A stretch of DNA of 64,000 nucleotides from Bacteroidia bacterium (GTDB lineage Bacteria; Bacteroidota; Bacteroidia; Bacteroidales; Paludibacteraceae), in the NCBI GenBank assembly GCA_009929375.1, contig SAAO01000017.1, positions 1 through 64,000 on the forward strand. Direction: 5' to 3'. Position numbers and translations under genes: made by a program. Positions 52,496 through 61,689 of the stretch are shown here, piece by piece; the first letter of the stretch is position 1; every line of letters begins with the position of its first letter. Under the pieces are notes generated by a model. The model searched no databases and had not been told where the DNA came from. It worked only from the letters and a program-made list of their open reading frames with translations.

Positions 52496-53224
52496 ATGTT
52501 TGCAGATTCCATCTCTCATTATCAAAACAATACAAGTAAAGAACTCAACCCCAAAGCTATATTTTTCGATATGGACGGTGTGCTTTTCGACTCCATGCCC
52601 TACCATGCCACAGCATGGGTAAACGCCATGACCGACATAGGTATTCCGTTTACCGAACACGAAGCTTACATGAACGAAGGGCGCACGGGACATTCCACCA
52701 TCGACGGCGCTTTTAACCGCGAGTGGAACCGCAATGCCACTGAAGACGAGAAACAACAGATTTACAAAATAAAATCCAAATACTTCGAGGCCTATCCGCC
52801 TTCCCCGGTAATGCCTTTTTCGGCTGAATTACTCAGCAAAATCAAAGCACAGGGTTTGCGCATTTTCTTAGTGACCGGCTCAGGGCAACCAAGTCTACTC
52901 GACAGATTGCAGGTATTTTTCCCGGATGTTTTTGCTCCCGAAAACATGGTGACAGCTTTTGATGTAAAACACGGGAAACCGCATCCTGAGCCCTACCTGA
53001 TGGCCTTGGAAAAAGCAGGACTGGAAGCACACGAAGCTGTGGTGGTGGAAAACGCACCTCTTGGCGTAGAATCGGCTACTGCTGCCGGCATTTACACCAT
53101 AGCAGTCAACACTGGTCCGCTCGACGACAAAGTGCTGACCAACAGTGGTGCTGCTTTGGTATTCGACAGCATGAAAGATTTATTTGATAATTGGGAAACA
53201 TTTATAAATCAGTTCAAATCATAA
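52496..53224 (+). CDS. HAD-superfamily phosphatase, beta-phosphoglucomutase-like
   Basis: This 242-residue cytoplasmic HAD hydrolase is of subfamily IA. Motif I FFDMDGVLFDSMPYH holds the nucleophile aspartate and the general acid. FLVTGSG is motif II, the lysine lies in KHGKPHPEPY, and motif IV is in VVVENAPLGVESATAAG. A helical cap (about residues 40-100) follows motif I. Sugar phosphates are the likely substrates, but the exact one is unknown. The gene lies between tRNA-Pro and the porin gene, 13 bp before the latter. Confidence 0.88.
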   Translation: MFADSISHYQNNTSKELNPKAIFFDMDGVLFDSMPYHATAWVNAMTDIGIPFTEHEAYMNEGRTGHSTIDGAFNREWNRNATEDEKQQIYKIKSKYFEAYPPSPVMPFSAELLSKIKAQGLRIFLVTGSGQPSLLDRLQVFFPDVFAPENMVTAFDVKHGKPHPEPYLMALEKAGLEAHEAVVVENAPLGVESATAAGIYTIAVNTGPLDDKVLTNSGAALVFDSMKDLFDNWETFINQFKS

Positions 53225-53237
53225 TCTTTTACAGCTA

Positions 53238-54242
53238 ATGAAACGGGCAATAAAACCAATAGCTTTTGTGTGTGTTTTCATTTTCAGCTCAATTCAATCG
53301 AAAGCTCAGACAAGTTACGAGCCGCAGATTGATGGAACTATCAGAGCCAAATACGAGTACAACACCAACGATGCCGAACATCGTTTTCAGGTGCGAAACG
53401 CACGATTCAGTATCAGAGGAAATTTCAGCCCCATTGTGAACTACAAAGCTGAAATTGATCTTTCGGACGAAGGTGTAACCAAAATGCTCGATGCCTATCT
53501 GCGCCTGCAACCGTCGAAATGGTGGCATTTTACCATAGGCCAGCAAAAAGTTCCTTTCAGCACCGACAATCTGCGTTCGCCACATCAGCTTTACTTTGCA
53601 AACCGCTCGTTTATAGGGAAACAGCTCACCGGGCTGAGAGATGTGGGAGCCACTTTCGAATTTGAAAACTTTACCGAATTTCCTCTTTCATTTCAGGCAG
53701 GTGTATACAATGGTACGGGGCTTTATAATCAAAAATCGTGGCGCAAAACCAACGAACTTAGTTATGTGCTTCGTTCGGTGATTCGCCCCGTAAAATTGCT
53801 CGAACTGTCGGTCGATGTAAACTCAATAAATCCATCAGGACTTCGGATGAATCTTTACAGCGGAGGCATTATGTACGACATTGAAAATCTGCATCTCGAA
53901 AGTGAATATTTTTACAAAACATACGAAAACAACCTCTATACTCCCACACAGGGTTTCTTTGGTTTTGCAGCTTACAACATTGCCACTCCCAAAAGCAAAA
54001 ACATCACCAAAATTACTCCGGGTATACGTTACGACATGATGACCGAAAACAAAAAATTCGATTCAGCAGGAACACTTATTGCACCCGACATTGCCCGCTC
54101 ACGTATTACAGGCGGTATCACCATTAGTTTGGCTAAACCGTTTCTGAATGATATTCGTCTCAACTACGAACAGTATTTTTACGGAGTCGGGATTCCAAAT
54201 TCCGACAACAAGTTTGTAGCTGAATTTGTAGTCAGATTTTAA
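53238..54242 (+). CDS. Outer-membrane porin of the OprP/OprO-like family
   Basis: This 334-residue protein begins with a signal peptide (AFVCVFIFSSIQSKAQ). The mature part has alternating polar and aromatic residues typical of a beta-barrel, with VRNARFSIRGNFSPIVNYKAEIDLS and WHFTIGQQKVPFSTDNLRSP characteristic of phosphate-selective porin O/P-like proteins, and it ends in FVAEFVVRF with a terminal Phe. Substrate specificity, including phosphate, is not shown by the sequence. It lies 13 bp after the HAD gene, so co-transcription is likely. Confidence 0.85.
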   Translation: MKRAIKPIAFVCVFIFSSIQSKAQTSYEPQIDGTIRAKYEYNTNDAEHRFQVRNARFSIRGNFSPIVNYKAEIDLSDEGVTKMLDAYLRLQPSKWWHFTIGQQKVPFSTDNLRSPHQLYFANRSFIGKQLTGLRDVGATFEFENFTEFPLSFQAGVYNGTGLYNQKSWRKTNELSYVLRSVIRPVKLLELSVDVNSINPSGLRMNLYSGGIMYDIENLHLESEYFYKTYENNLYTPTQGFFGFAAYNIATPKSKNITKITPGIRYDMMTENKKFDSAGTLIAPDIARSRITGGITISLAKPFLNDIRLNYEQYFYGVGIPNSDNKFVAEFVVRF

Positions 54243-54258
54243 ATAATTATACATTTTC

Positions 54259-54300
54259 TGTGCCCGTATTATGGAATAATTATTCTGTAATACGGGCACA
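54259..54300. terminator. Hairpin after the porin gene
   Basis: A 13-bp perfect stem (54259-54271 with 54288-54300) encloses an AT-rich loop with a smaller palindrome. There is no T-tract on either strand, so it may be a weak terminator or a 3' stabilising structure. Confidence 0.55.
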
Positions 54301-54368
54301 AAACGTTAAAGTACCCTTTAAGCTTGATTTTATAACATTTCGGGGGGCTGAAATATAAAAAAATAAAG

Positions 54369-54376
54369 TATTTTTG
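54369..54376 (+). promoter_or_regulatory. Candidate promoter of hisD (TATTTTTG)
   Basis: TATTTTTG matches TAnnTTTG and lies 28 bp upstream of the hisD ATG. No good -33 TTG is visible. Confidence 0.4.
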
Positions 54377-54404
54377 TGAGCTAATTTTTTAGTTGAATAT
54401 TTTT

Positions 54405-55721
54405 ATGCAAATTTTCAGATATCCCGCCCGCGAACAATGGTCAGAAATTCTGGCTCGTCCTGTTTTCGACAGTACCGCTCTTTTCGGCACTGTACAGAAA
54501 GTACTCGACGATGTGCGACATCGTGGCGATGAGGCTGTCAGAGAATACACCCTTCAGTTTGACAAAGTAGCTCCTGAGAGTATTGAGGTGAGTGCTGAAG
54601 AAATTGAAGAAGCCGTAAAATTGGTGCCTGTACCTTTGCGTCAGGCCATAGAAATGGCGCGTCGTAATATCTGGAAATTTCATGTCGAACAACTACAGGA
54701 TTTGCCTGAGATACAGACATCGCCCGGTGTATATTGCTGGCAAAAAGCCATTCCTATCGAAAAAGTAGGACTATACGTACCGGGAGGAACTGCACCTTTG
54801 TTCTCCACTGTGCTAATGCTCGGCATTCCGGCTCAGATTGCCGAATGTAAACAGGTAGTGCTTTGTACACCTCCGGGAAAAGACGGAAAAGTACACCCGG
54901 CAGTGCTTTATGCAGCAAAAGTAGCAGGTGTTCACCGTATTTTTAAAATTGGTGGCACTCAAGCTATTGGCGCAATGGCCTATGGTACCGAAACTGTTCC
55001 GAAAGTATATAAAATTTTCGGGCCCGGCAATCAGTATGTGACCGCCGCCAAGCAACTCGTTTCGTTGCGCGATGTGGCTATCGACATGCCTGCAGGTCCT
55101 TCGGAAGTGGAAGTGCTGGCCGACGCCTCAGCCAATCCGGCTTTTGTGGCAGCCGATATGCTATCGCAGGCCGAACATGGAGTGGACAGTCAGTCAATAC
55201 TGATTACTGTGTCAGAGCCGTTGATTGAAAAAGTGCAGGAACAAATAGCCATACAACTGGAGCAATTGCCCCGGAAAGATCTGGCTCAGAAAGCACTCGA
55301 AAACAGCAAAATAATACTGCTTCAAACGCTGAACGAAGCAGTGGAAATGACTAACGAATATGCGCCTGAACACCTGATTATCTGTACGCAGTATTATATG
55401 GGTGTGGCAGCAAATATAGTAAATGCAGGCTCGGTATTTCTGGGCAATTACACCCCCGAAAGCGCCGGCGATTATGCCTCGGGTACTAACCATACCTTGC
55501 CTACTAATGGTTACGCCAAAGCCTATAACGGCGTGAACCTTGACAGCTACTTACGTAAAGTAACCTTCCAGCAAATCACAAAGGAGGGACTTACAAACCT
55601 GAGCAATGCCATTATTCTGATGGCCGAAAACGAAGAGTTACAGGCTCACAGCAACGCAGTAAAAATCCGTCTCGACGAAGAGGAGGAAGTATTTGTGAGA
55701 GAAAGCAGCCATCGCCGCTAA
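54405..55721 (+). CDS. hisD: Histidinol dehydrogenase
   Basis: HisD oxidises L-histidinol to L-histidine in two NAD-dependent steps with a zinc ion. Recognisable parts are the N-terminal RGDEAVREYTLQFDK, GLYVPGGTAPLFSTVLMLG, FKIGGTQAIGAMAYGTETVPKV, DMPAGPSEVEVLAD, QAEHGVDSQ and GDYASGTNHTLPTNGYAK. About 438 residues is normal. The ATG at 54405 (MQIFRYP) is preferred over the in-frame TTG at 54393. hisC follows after 197 bp. Confidence 0.97.
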   Translation: MQIFRYPAREQWSEILARPVFDSTALFGTVQKVLDDVRHRGDEAVREYTLQFDKVAPESIEVSAEEIEEAVKLVPVPLRQAIEMARRNIWKFHVEQLQDLPEIQTSPGVYCWQKAIPIEKVGLYVPGGTAPLFSTVLMLGIPAQIAECKQVVLCTPPGKDGKVHPAVLYAAKVAGVHRIFKIGGTQAIGAMAYGTETVPKVYKIFGPGNQYVTAAKQLVSLRDVAIDMPAGPSEVEVLADASANPAFVAADMLSQAEHGVDSQSILITVSEPLIEKVQEQIAIQLEQLPRKDLAQKALENSKIILLQTLNEAVEMTNEYAPEHLIICTQYYMGVAANIVNAGSVFLGNYTPESAGDYASGTNHTLPTNGYAKAYNGVNLDSYLRKVTFQQITKEGLTNLSNAIILMAENEELQAHSNAVKIRLDEEEEVFVRESSHRR

Positions 55722-55918
55722 AAAAGCTGCATTGATTGTAACCATCTGATAATGTTTGTTATTTTTAGTTGAACCGATCCCCTCATTAACTTTTGGAGTT
55801 GTAAATTTACAGTTTGTTTGACTATGTCATGACATCTGTGTGGTTACATTGTAAATACATTTAAAAGTATTTTTACATATCAGTTATTGTATCATTCTAA
55901 AACCACAAATATATCAAA

Positions 55919-56959
55919 ATGAACCTAAAAGAATTGTTAAGAGAAAATATCCTCAATCTTAAGCCCTATTCATGTGCTCGTGACGAGTTCAAGGGTCAGG
56001 CCTCCGTATATCTGGATGCCAACGAAAGTCCGTACAACAGCCCCTGCAACCGATATCCGGATCCTTATCAGTTAAAGCTGAAAGAGCAAATATCAGCGAT
56101 TAAACATGTGCCGGTATCAAAAATATTTCTGGGCAACGGCAGCGATGAAGCCATTGACTTGCTTTATCGTGCGTTTTGTGAACCCGAAGTGGACAATGTA
56201 GTGGCTATTGAGCCTACATACGGTATGTACAGAGTGTCAGCCGACATCAACAATGTGGGTTACCGTCCTGTAATGCTCAACAGCGATTTCGACATTGAAG
56301 CTTACCGGATAATGGATGGTACTAATGCCCGTACAAAAATCATTTGGCTTTGCTCGCCCAACAACCCTACAGCGAACAGTCTGAACACCGAAGAAGTTCT
56401 CAAAGTGTTACGCTGGTTCCGCGGCATTGTAGTGATCGACGAAGCGTATATCGATTTCTCGGAACGCGAAAGCTACAGCAAATATCTGAAAGAGTACCCG
56501 AACCTGGTTATTCTTCAGACATTCTCAAAAGCCTGGGCAAATGCAGGTGTTCGTCTGGGAATGGCATTTGCTTCTGAAGAAATTATTGCAGTGCTCAACA
56601 AAATTAAATATCCGTACAACATCAACATTCTGACTCAGGAGCATATACAAAAAGCGCTGAAAAAGAACAATGTTGCACAGGTACAGGAATGGATACGTCA
56701 AATAAAAGAACAACGCGCTGTGCTGATGGAGGAACTTAAATCGCTGCCTATGGTGCTTGAAGTATATCCTTCGGATGCTAACTTCATTCTGGCCAAAATG
56801 GACGGTGCGATTCATGTGTACAACATCCTTGTAAAAAAATCAATTATTGTACGCGATCGCTCGAAAGTAAGCCTGTGCGACGATTGTTTACGCATCACTG
56901 TGGGAACTCCCGAAGAAAATCAGGCACTCATGAGTGAATTGCGCAAATTGCGTTATTAA
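55919..56959 (+). CDS. hisC: Histidinol-phosphate aminotransferase
   Basis: HisC is a PLP enzyme that converts imidazole acetol phosphate and glutamate to histidinol phosphate. It is a 346-residue fold-type I aminotransferase with SVYLDANESPYN, IFLGNGSDEAIDLLYRA, WLCSPNNPTANS, VVIDEAYIDF and the PLP lysine motif TFSKAWANAGVRLG. The ATG at 55919 gives the usual N-terminus. The 197-bp gap from hisD has no clear gene or strong hairpin. Other his genes are not in this window. Confidence 0.97.
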   Translation: MNLKELLRENILNLKPYSCARDEFKGQASVYLDANESPYNSPCNRYPDPYQLKLKEQISAIKHVPVSKIFLGNGSDEAIDLLYRAFCEPEVDNVVAIEPTYGMYRVSADINNVGYRPVMLNSDFDIEAYRIMDGTNARTKIIWLCSPNNPTANSLNTEEVLKVLRWFRGIVVIDEAYIDFSERESYSKYLKEYPNLVILQTFSKAWANAGVRLGMAFASEEIIAVLNKIKYPYNINILTQEHIQKALKKNNVAQVQEWIRQIKEQRAVLMEELKSLPMVLEVYPSDANFILAKMDGAIHVYNILVKKSIIVRDRSKVSLCDDCLRITVGTPEENQALMSELRKLRY

Positions 56960-56981
56960 ACAAAGAAAAATACTCTTTTTC

Positions 56982-57032
56982 AAACACTTACTGCCGGATA
57001 CATTCAAAGAATGTATCCGGCAGTAAGTGTTT
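56982..57032 (+). terminator. Perfect 24-bp terminator hairpin after hisC
   Basis: Arms 56982-57005 and 57009-57032 are perfectly complementary around a 3-nt AAA loop, and the tail continues TTCTAAATAA. It ends the hisDC transcript. Confidence 0.85.
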
Positions 57033-57142
57033 CTAAATAAGGTTTCAGCACTGCAAAAGCCGGTGTGACTACACGCCAAGAGAATCTTATTTAATTCACA
57101 AAAAATAAATGAGAAAAAACTCTTACATTAACAAAAACTCAT

Positions 57143-57150
57143 TAACTTTG
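57143..57150 (+). promoter_or_regulatory. Candidate promoter of the repeat-protein gene (TAACTTTG)
   Basis: TAACTTTG matches TAnnTTTG and lies 49 bp before the ATG at 57200. No convincing -33 TTG is seen. Confidence 0.45.
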
Positions 57151-57199
57151 TCGCATCGAAATTTCACAAATACGTTTAACCTCCAAATTCTGAACTCTT

Positions 57200-58069
57200 A
57201 TGAAAAAAATTATTTTTACGCTGGCATTCTTTCTTGCAGCTCTGACCTCGAACAGCCAAACCAATGAAACAGGAATCGAAATCTCAGTCAGTATTTTTGG
57301 CGACACAATTATAAAAGACCTGAATGGCAAAGTACTGAAAACAATTTCGTACGACATTTTCGGACAACGTATTGTAACAAACGGACGCGGAGAAGTGATA
57401 TCGGTTTACAAAAAGGACATCTTTGGAAATACTGTTATCGAAAACGGACAGGGAGGACTTGTGGCAAGCTGCGAAAAGGACATCTTTGGAAATACAATCA
57501 TCAGGGATGAAAACAGGCAGGTTGTGAGGCGATATGAAACGGATATTTTTGGAAACAAAGTAGTAAAAGACGGAAGTGGAACCCGTATCGCCAGCGCTGA
57601 AAAGGATATCTTTGGGAATACAATCATCAGAGATGAAAACAGGCAGGTCGTGAGGCGATATGAAACGGACATTTTTGGCAACAAAATAGTAAAAGACGGA
57701 AGTGGAACCCGTATTGCCAGTGCCGAAAAGGATATTTTTGGGAATACAGTCATTAAAGGCAAAGATGGAATGCGACAATTTGTTTTCGGAAAGGACATCT
57801 TTGGAAATACTATCGTAAAAAACAATCTCGGCGAGGTATTACTACGCTACGAAACCGATATTTTTGGCAATTTGAAAGTAAAAGATAAGAACGGCAGAAT
57901 AATCGCCTCTATCGAAACAGATATCTTTGGCCACACAATTGTAAAAAGCTCACAGGCCATTAAACTTGCAGAATACGATTCAGAACTCCCCGCTGACTAC
58001 AGTTCCGGGCTTTTCAGCAACCTGCCTAATATACTATTGCAGCTGCTTGACGAACAACAACCGGAATAA
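57200..58069 (+). CDS. Secreted protein of eleven 21-residue DIFGN repeats
   Basis: I do not recognise this 289-residue protein. A signal peptide (MKKIIFTLAFFLAALTSNSQ) is followed by eleven repeats of exactly 21 residues from 57290 to about 57982. Most begin D-I-F-G-N, continue T-I-[IV]-[RK]-[DN] and end with a charged or aromatic [RS]-x-E-[KT] turn. The first repeat has SIFGD and the last DIFGH. No gaps occur in the period. The alternation of hydrophobic and polar residues suggests stacked beta-strands, perhaps a beta-solenoid or RHS/YD-like fold; this is inferred. The C-terminal 35 residues (ELPADYSSGLFSNLPNILLQ) form a short cap. No T9SS sorting domain is seen. It precedes a small lipoprotein gene. 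Confidence 0.85.
   Translation: MKKIIFTLAFFLAALTSNSQTNETGIEISVSIFGDTIIKDLNGKVLKTISYDIFGQRIVTNGRGEVISVYKKDIFGNTVIENGQGGLVASCEKDIFGNTIIRDENRQVVRRYETDIFGNKVVKDGSGTRIASAEKDIFGNTIIRDENRQVVRRYETDIFGNKIVKDGSGTRIASAEKDIFGNTVIKGKDGMRQFVFGKDIFGNTIVKNNLGEVLLRYETDIFGNLKVKDKNGRIIASIETDIFGHTIVKSSQAIKLAEYDSELPADYSSGLFSNLPNILLQLLDEQQPE
57479..57730 (+). repeat. Tandem 126-bp duplication inside the DIFGN repeat gene
   Basis: Units 4-5 (57479-57604) and 6-7 (57605-57730) are almost identical at DNA level, while other units have diverged. This points to a recent duplication of a two-repeat block within the array, whose 63-bp period is otherwise unbroken. Confidence 0.85.
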
Positions 58070-58153
58070 ATATATATCAACCACCGGAAATTATGTAAAT
58101 AAAAGTCTCTATACATTTCAAAACAATCAAAATACATTTCAACAAAAAAATTT

Positions 58154-58621
58154 ATGAAGAGAAAATCAATCATTCTGACAACTGCCTTACTCATTAGTTT
58201 TAATTTCTTATTCTGGTCGTGCGGCGAAAACACCGTTGATTCTCCCGAAGAGGAAGAATCAAATCTGGAGCAATATGCAGGTTTCTGGAACGGATACGAA
58301 AAAGGCGTAACCAGCATTGTAAGCACCTTTGGCAACAGTTCCGAGGCGTACAACGAACCTGTAACCAATGTGGAAGTCAAAAAAATATCGGAAACCGCCC
58401 TGCTTATCGGAGGAGACACAGCCAGAGTAGATGGTCTGAACTTATCATTCACCACAAAGTCGGTATATGCACCCGAGCTGGAAATGAATGTAAACGAAAC
58501 AAAGTCGGGCAAACTTCTCGACAATAAAATTGAAATTTATCGCCGCAGTTCGGGTGGATATTCCATTATGGGCATCACAGTTTCGATGACTGACAGCGCC
58601 ACCATCACACTTACAAAATAG
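58154..58621 (+). CDS. Small lipoprotein of unknown function
   Basis: This 155-residue protein has a lipoprotein signal peptide (SIILTTALLISFNFLFWSCGEN; the lipobox cysteine follows FWS). An acidic linker (VDSPEEEESNLE) then leads to a beta-rich domain without familiar motifs (ISETALLIGGDTARVDGLNLSF). It lies 84 bp after the DIFGN repeat gene on the same strand and may be co-transcribed with it. Function is unknown. A strong terminator follows. Confidence 0.8.
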   Translation: MKRKSIILTTALLISFNFLFWSCGENTVDSPEEEESNLEQYAGFWNGYEKGVTSIVSTFGNSSEAYNEPVTNVEVKKISETALLIGGDTARVDGLNLSFTTKSVYAPELEMNVNETKSGKLLDNKIEIYRRSSGGYSIMGITVSMTDSATITLTK

Positions 58622-58669
58622 AATACAAAAAATTGCGTATCAGAACTCTCTCTGATATGAAAAAGATAT

Positions 58670-58712
58670 GAAAGTAAAACCAGATTGAATAAATCAATCT
58701 GGTTTTACTTTC
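58670..58712 (+). terminator. Perfect 19-bp terminator hairpin after the lipoprotein
   Basis: Arms 58670-58688 and 58694-58712 are perfectly complementary around ATAAA. It closes the repeat-protein and lipoprotein transcription unit. Confidence 0.8.
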
Positions 58713-58921
58713 AGGCTTGATATTTTACAGATAATATTTAAGACATAGTCGTCGCAAATTATTATCAACAATAGTGAAAAAACAATCCAAAATTTAGGAT
58801 TACAGGATTCTTATCGGAAAATTCTGTTCTCACATTTATTGTTTTCGTTGCTAATGAAAACAAAATCGCTCTGTTTAATAAATTTTTAAACAAAAGAATG
58901 ATTTTTTTTATTCTGAAAGCA

Positions 58922-58952
58922 TTGAATAAGTGACCCTAATTTATTACTTTTG
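58922..58952 (+). promoter_or_regulatory. Best candidate promoter in the window, upstream of the XylR-like gene
   Basis: TTG at 58922-58924 and TACTTTTG at 58945-58952 are separated by 20 bp, fitting the Bacteroidota -33/-7 arrangement. The start codon is 39 bp downstream. The intergenic stretch 58713-58991 otherwise holds only AT-rich sequence. Confidence 0.6.
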
Positions 58953-58991
58953 TGGGTATCAGTATACTAAATTTTGTATCAACACATTTCC

Positions 58992-60179
58992 ATGGATTTA
59001 AACACACAACCGGATTCCGAAAAACCTCAGATAATCAAGATTCTTTTGTTGATTGATTATTCCAGTGAGTTTAGTCGCCGCTTACTGAGGGGGGGTGTGC
59101 AATATGCCAAAGAACATGGCCGATGGATATTTTACAGACTTCCCTCCTATTACAAATCGCTTTACGGAAACGAAGGTATTGTAAAATGGGCAAAGGAATG
59201 GAACGCGGATGCAATTTTAGCACACTGGGATAACGAAGAAAGCCAGATTTTAAAAACGCTTGATATTCCGGTAATTTTACAGAACTACAAAGATCGAAGC
59301 AGCCTGTTTTCAAATCTGACAGGAAATTATATCGGCACAGGAAAAATGGCTGCCAATTATTTTGCGCAAAAACGATTCCACAGCTTTGCCTTTTATGGCA
59401 ACCGCAGAGTGGTGTGGTCGCGCGAACGAGCCGAAGGATACCAACGGGAAGTGGAACGAATAGGAGGAAATTACTTTTATTTTGAAACGGAAAACCTCGA
59501 TGAGAGCCAATGGAACCAGGATCACATTGAACTCGAAAAGTGGCTTTTGAATCTCCCGAAACCTGTGGCTCTGTTTGCCTGCGACGATAGTTTTGCTTTA
59601 CAGATTTCCGAACTTTGTAAAATCAACAACATCAACATTCCGAACGATGTCGCCTTGCTGGGTGTGGATAACGACGAACTTATCTGTAATTTGTCCGACC
59701 CTCCCATCTCATCCATTGTGTTGGACGTTGAAAAAGGAGGCTATGAGGTAGGTAGCCTGATTCACCATATGCTGCTTACGGGAAAAAAGAAATCTACCGA
59801 CATTGTCATAAATCCTACCCGTATTGAGCAACGCCAGTCAACCGAAAAATACAATATTTCGAACAAATACATTTTGAAGGTGGTGAAATACATTGAGGAG
59901 AACTTTACATCCGAAATCAGTATCGAATCGCTTACCCAGCTTGTCCCCCTCTCGCGACGAAATCTTGAGGTGAAATTTAAAAAAGAACTGGGAATTTCCA
60001 CTTACCAGTTTGTATTGTCATGCAGAGTTGAACTTTTCGCAAATTTATTAATCACCACAAACCGTACTCTATTTGAACTGGCCTACGAGTCCGGATTTAA
60101 TGATTACAAAAACATATCGCGGATATTTAAAAAGTTCAAAGGTTACACTCCCGTCGAATACCGCCAAAAATATTCCTGA
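58992..60179 (+). CDS. XylR-like AraC-family regulator with periplasmic-binding-type sensor domain
   Basis: This cytoplasmic transcription factor of 395 residues has an N-terminal LacI/periplasmic-binding-like sensor (about residues 20-275; KILLLIDYSSEFSRRLLRGGVQYA, FACDDSFALQISELC, DVALLGVDNDELICNLSDPPISS) and a C-terminal AraC-type double helix-turn-helix (about 295-393; SIESLTQLVPLSRRNLEVKFKKE, LFELAYESGFNDYKNISRIFKKF, GYTPVEYR). This matches XylR-type sugar regulators. It likely controls the following transporter and glycosidase genes; the inducer is unknown. The ATG at 58992 is preferred over an in-frame TTG. Confidence 0.9.
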   Translation: MDLNTQPDSEKPQIIKILLLIDYSSEFSRRLLRGGVQYAKEHGRWIFYRLPSYYKSLYGNEGIVKWAKEWNADAILAHWDNEESQILKTLDIPVILQNYKDRSSLFSNLTGNYIGTGKMAANYFAQKRFHSFAFYGNRRVVWSRERAEGYQREVERIGGNYFYFETENLDESQWNQDHIELEKWLLNLPKPVALFACDDSFALQISELCKINNINIPNDVALLGVDNDELICNLSDPPISSIVLDVEKGGYEVGSLIHHMLLTGKKKSTDIVINPTRIEQRQSTEKYNISNKYILKVVKYIEENFTSEISIESLTQLVPLSRRNLEVKFKKELGISTYQFVLSCRVELFANLLITTNRTLFELAYESGFNDYKNISRIFKKFKGYTPVEYRQKYS

Positions 60180-60248
60180 AAAAAGCAGATACTGCGTTTT
60201 TTGAAGATATCTTTACGGATTTCCTGCAAAAAGTAGGATGGTAAGGTA

Positions 60249-60256
60249 TAATTTTG
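60249..60256 (+). promoter_or_regulatory. Candidate promoter of the transporter gene (TAATTTTG)
   Basis: TAATTTTG matches TAnnTTTG between the regulator and the transporter. It lies 57 bp before the favoured ATG at 60313 and only 15 bp before the alternative ATG at 60271, which supports the downstream start. Confidence 0.4.
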
Positions 60257-60312
60257 TAGTATTGATTTAGATGCACAGAATTATCTTTAAAAAGATATTG
60301 AAAAAACACAAA

Positions 60313-61674
60313 ATGAATAATACCACTTCCCCTGCTGCCGATAAACGAACCACCGTTTATTCAATGATTATCCTTGCTACCCTGTTCTTCATTTTCGGAC
60401 TGGTTTCCTGGGTAAATACAATTCTGATTCCCTACTTTAAACTAACATGCGAGTTGACTGTATTTCAGTCATACCTCGTTACTTTCGCTTTTTTCATTGC
60501 CTATCTGGTTATGGCCATCCCATCATCATTTCTGCTGAATAAAGTAGGATATAAAAGAGGAATCATGTATGGATTATGGACTATGGCTCTGGGAGCACTT
60601 CTATTTGTTCCTGCAGCGTATTTTCGTACCTATCAGATTTTCCTTACCGGATTATTCCTTTTAGGTATCGGTCTGGCCATTTTACAGTCAGCCGCCAATC
60701 CATACGTCACCATTATTGGTCCGCGCGAGAGTGCTGCAAAACGACTCAGTATTGTAGGAACAGGAAATAAGCTCGCTGGTATTCTGGCGAATCTGATTTT
60801 TGCAGCAGTTGTCATCAAGGAATCGGACAAAGTATTAATGCAACAAATAAAACAGGGCGCATTTTCAGGTCCTGAACTCGAAAACGCTTTGGATACGCTT
60901 ATCAGGGGTGTTATGCTTCCGTATGCAATTTTAGCTGTATTGTTGTTCGTTTTCGGAATTGTGGTACGTTACTCAGTGTTACCCGAGCTTGATACAAAAA
61001 CGATGAATAAAAGCGCAGAAGATGAAACAGACAACCGCACTTCAATTTTTCAGTATCCTGCGTTGATACTTGGCGCAGTAGCCATTTTCTTTCACGTAGG
61101 TTCGCAAATGATTTCGCTGGCAACCATCATCGATTTCGCCGGATCAATGGGATTGGGACTCGAAGGAACTGCCAAAAATTTCCCATCATTCACCATGACA
61201 TTTACATTTTTAGGATATCTCTCAGGTATTGTGCTGATTCCTAAATATCTGAAACAAAGAAAAGCCCTGCTTTTATGTTCTTCTTTAGGACTGATTTTGT
61301 CTTTTCTCACCATATTTGCAAGTGGACAGATCAATATTTTAGGCATGAATACCGACATTTCGATATGGTTCCTCGTACTCATGGGCTTCCCTAATGCTTT
61401 AATTTACACAGGCATATGGCCACTGGCAATTAACGGACTGGGCCGTTTTACAAATCTCGGATCTTCATTTCTTGTTATGGCTCTTTGCGGTAGCGCTATT
61501 ATACCTCTAGTATTCAGCTATTTTGTTGATGCAAGTACTGCAGCCACAACTTTTGAGGCAATGAAGTCAGCCTATTGGGTTTTGGTACCATGTTTTACTT
61601 ATCTTTTGTTCTATGCCACAATAGGTTATAAAATTAAATCATGGTCGCGTAAACCTTCAGTCTCCAAATCTTAA
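60313..61674 (+). CDS. FucP/NagP-family MFS sugar transporter
   Basis: This inner-membrane symporter of about 453 residues belongs to the fucose-galactose-glucose (FucP) branch of the major facilitator superfamily, which includes the N-acetylglucosamine transporter NagP. Twelve helices are evident. Family motifs include FFIFGLVSWVNTILIPYFK on helix 1, SYLVTFAFFIAYLVMAIPSS, the LAILQSAANPYVTIIGP stretch on helix 4, and FFHVGSQMISLATIIDFAG at the start of the second half. Given the next genes (NAGPA-type glycosidase and NagA-like), an amino sugar is a reasonable substrate guess. An upstream ATG at 60271 would add a basic extension. Confidence 0.88.
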   Translation: MNNTTSPAADKRTTVYSMIILATLFFIFGLVSWVNTILIPYFKLTCELTVFQSYLVTFAFFIAYLVMAIPSSFLLNKVGYKRGIMYGLWTMALGALLFVPAAYFRTYQIFLTGLFLLGIGLAILQSAANPYVTIIGPRESAAKRLSIVGTGNKLAGILANLIFAAVVIKESDKVLMQQIKQGAFSGPELENALDTLIRGVMLPYAILAVLLFVFGIVVRYSVLPELDTKTMNKSAEDETDNRTSIFQYPALILGAVAIFFHVGSQMISLATIIDFAGSMGLGLEGTAKNFPSFTMTFTFLGYLSGIVLIPKYLKQRKALLLCSSLGLILSFLTIFASGQINILGMNTDISIWFLVLMGFPNALIYTGIWPLAINGLGRFTNLGSSFLVMALCGSAIIPLVFSYFVDASTAATTFEAMKSAYWVLVPCFTYLLFYATIGYKIKSWSRKPSVSKS

Positions 61675-61689
61675 TAAATAAGTTTGAAT

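Noticed and set aside
55722-55918. Histidine-responsive leader or riboswitch between hisD and hisC
   Set aside because: No run of His codons, T-box motif or strong alternative hairpins could be found.
57290-57982. CRISPR-like periodicity of 63 bp
   Set aside because: The repeat is in frame within a protein with a signal peptide, and variation follows codon positions; it encodes the DIFGN repeats.
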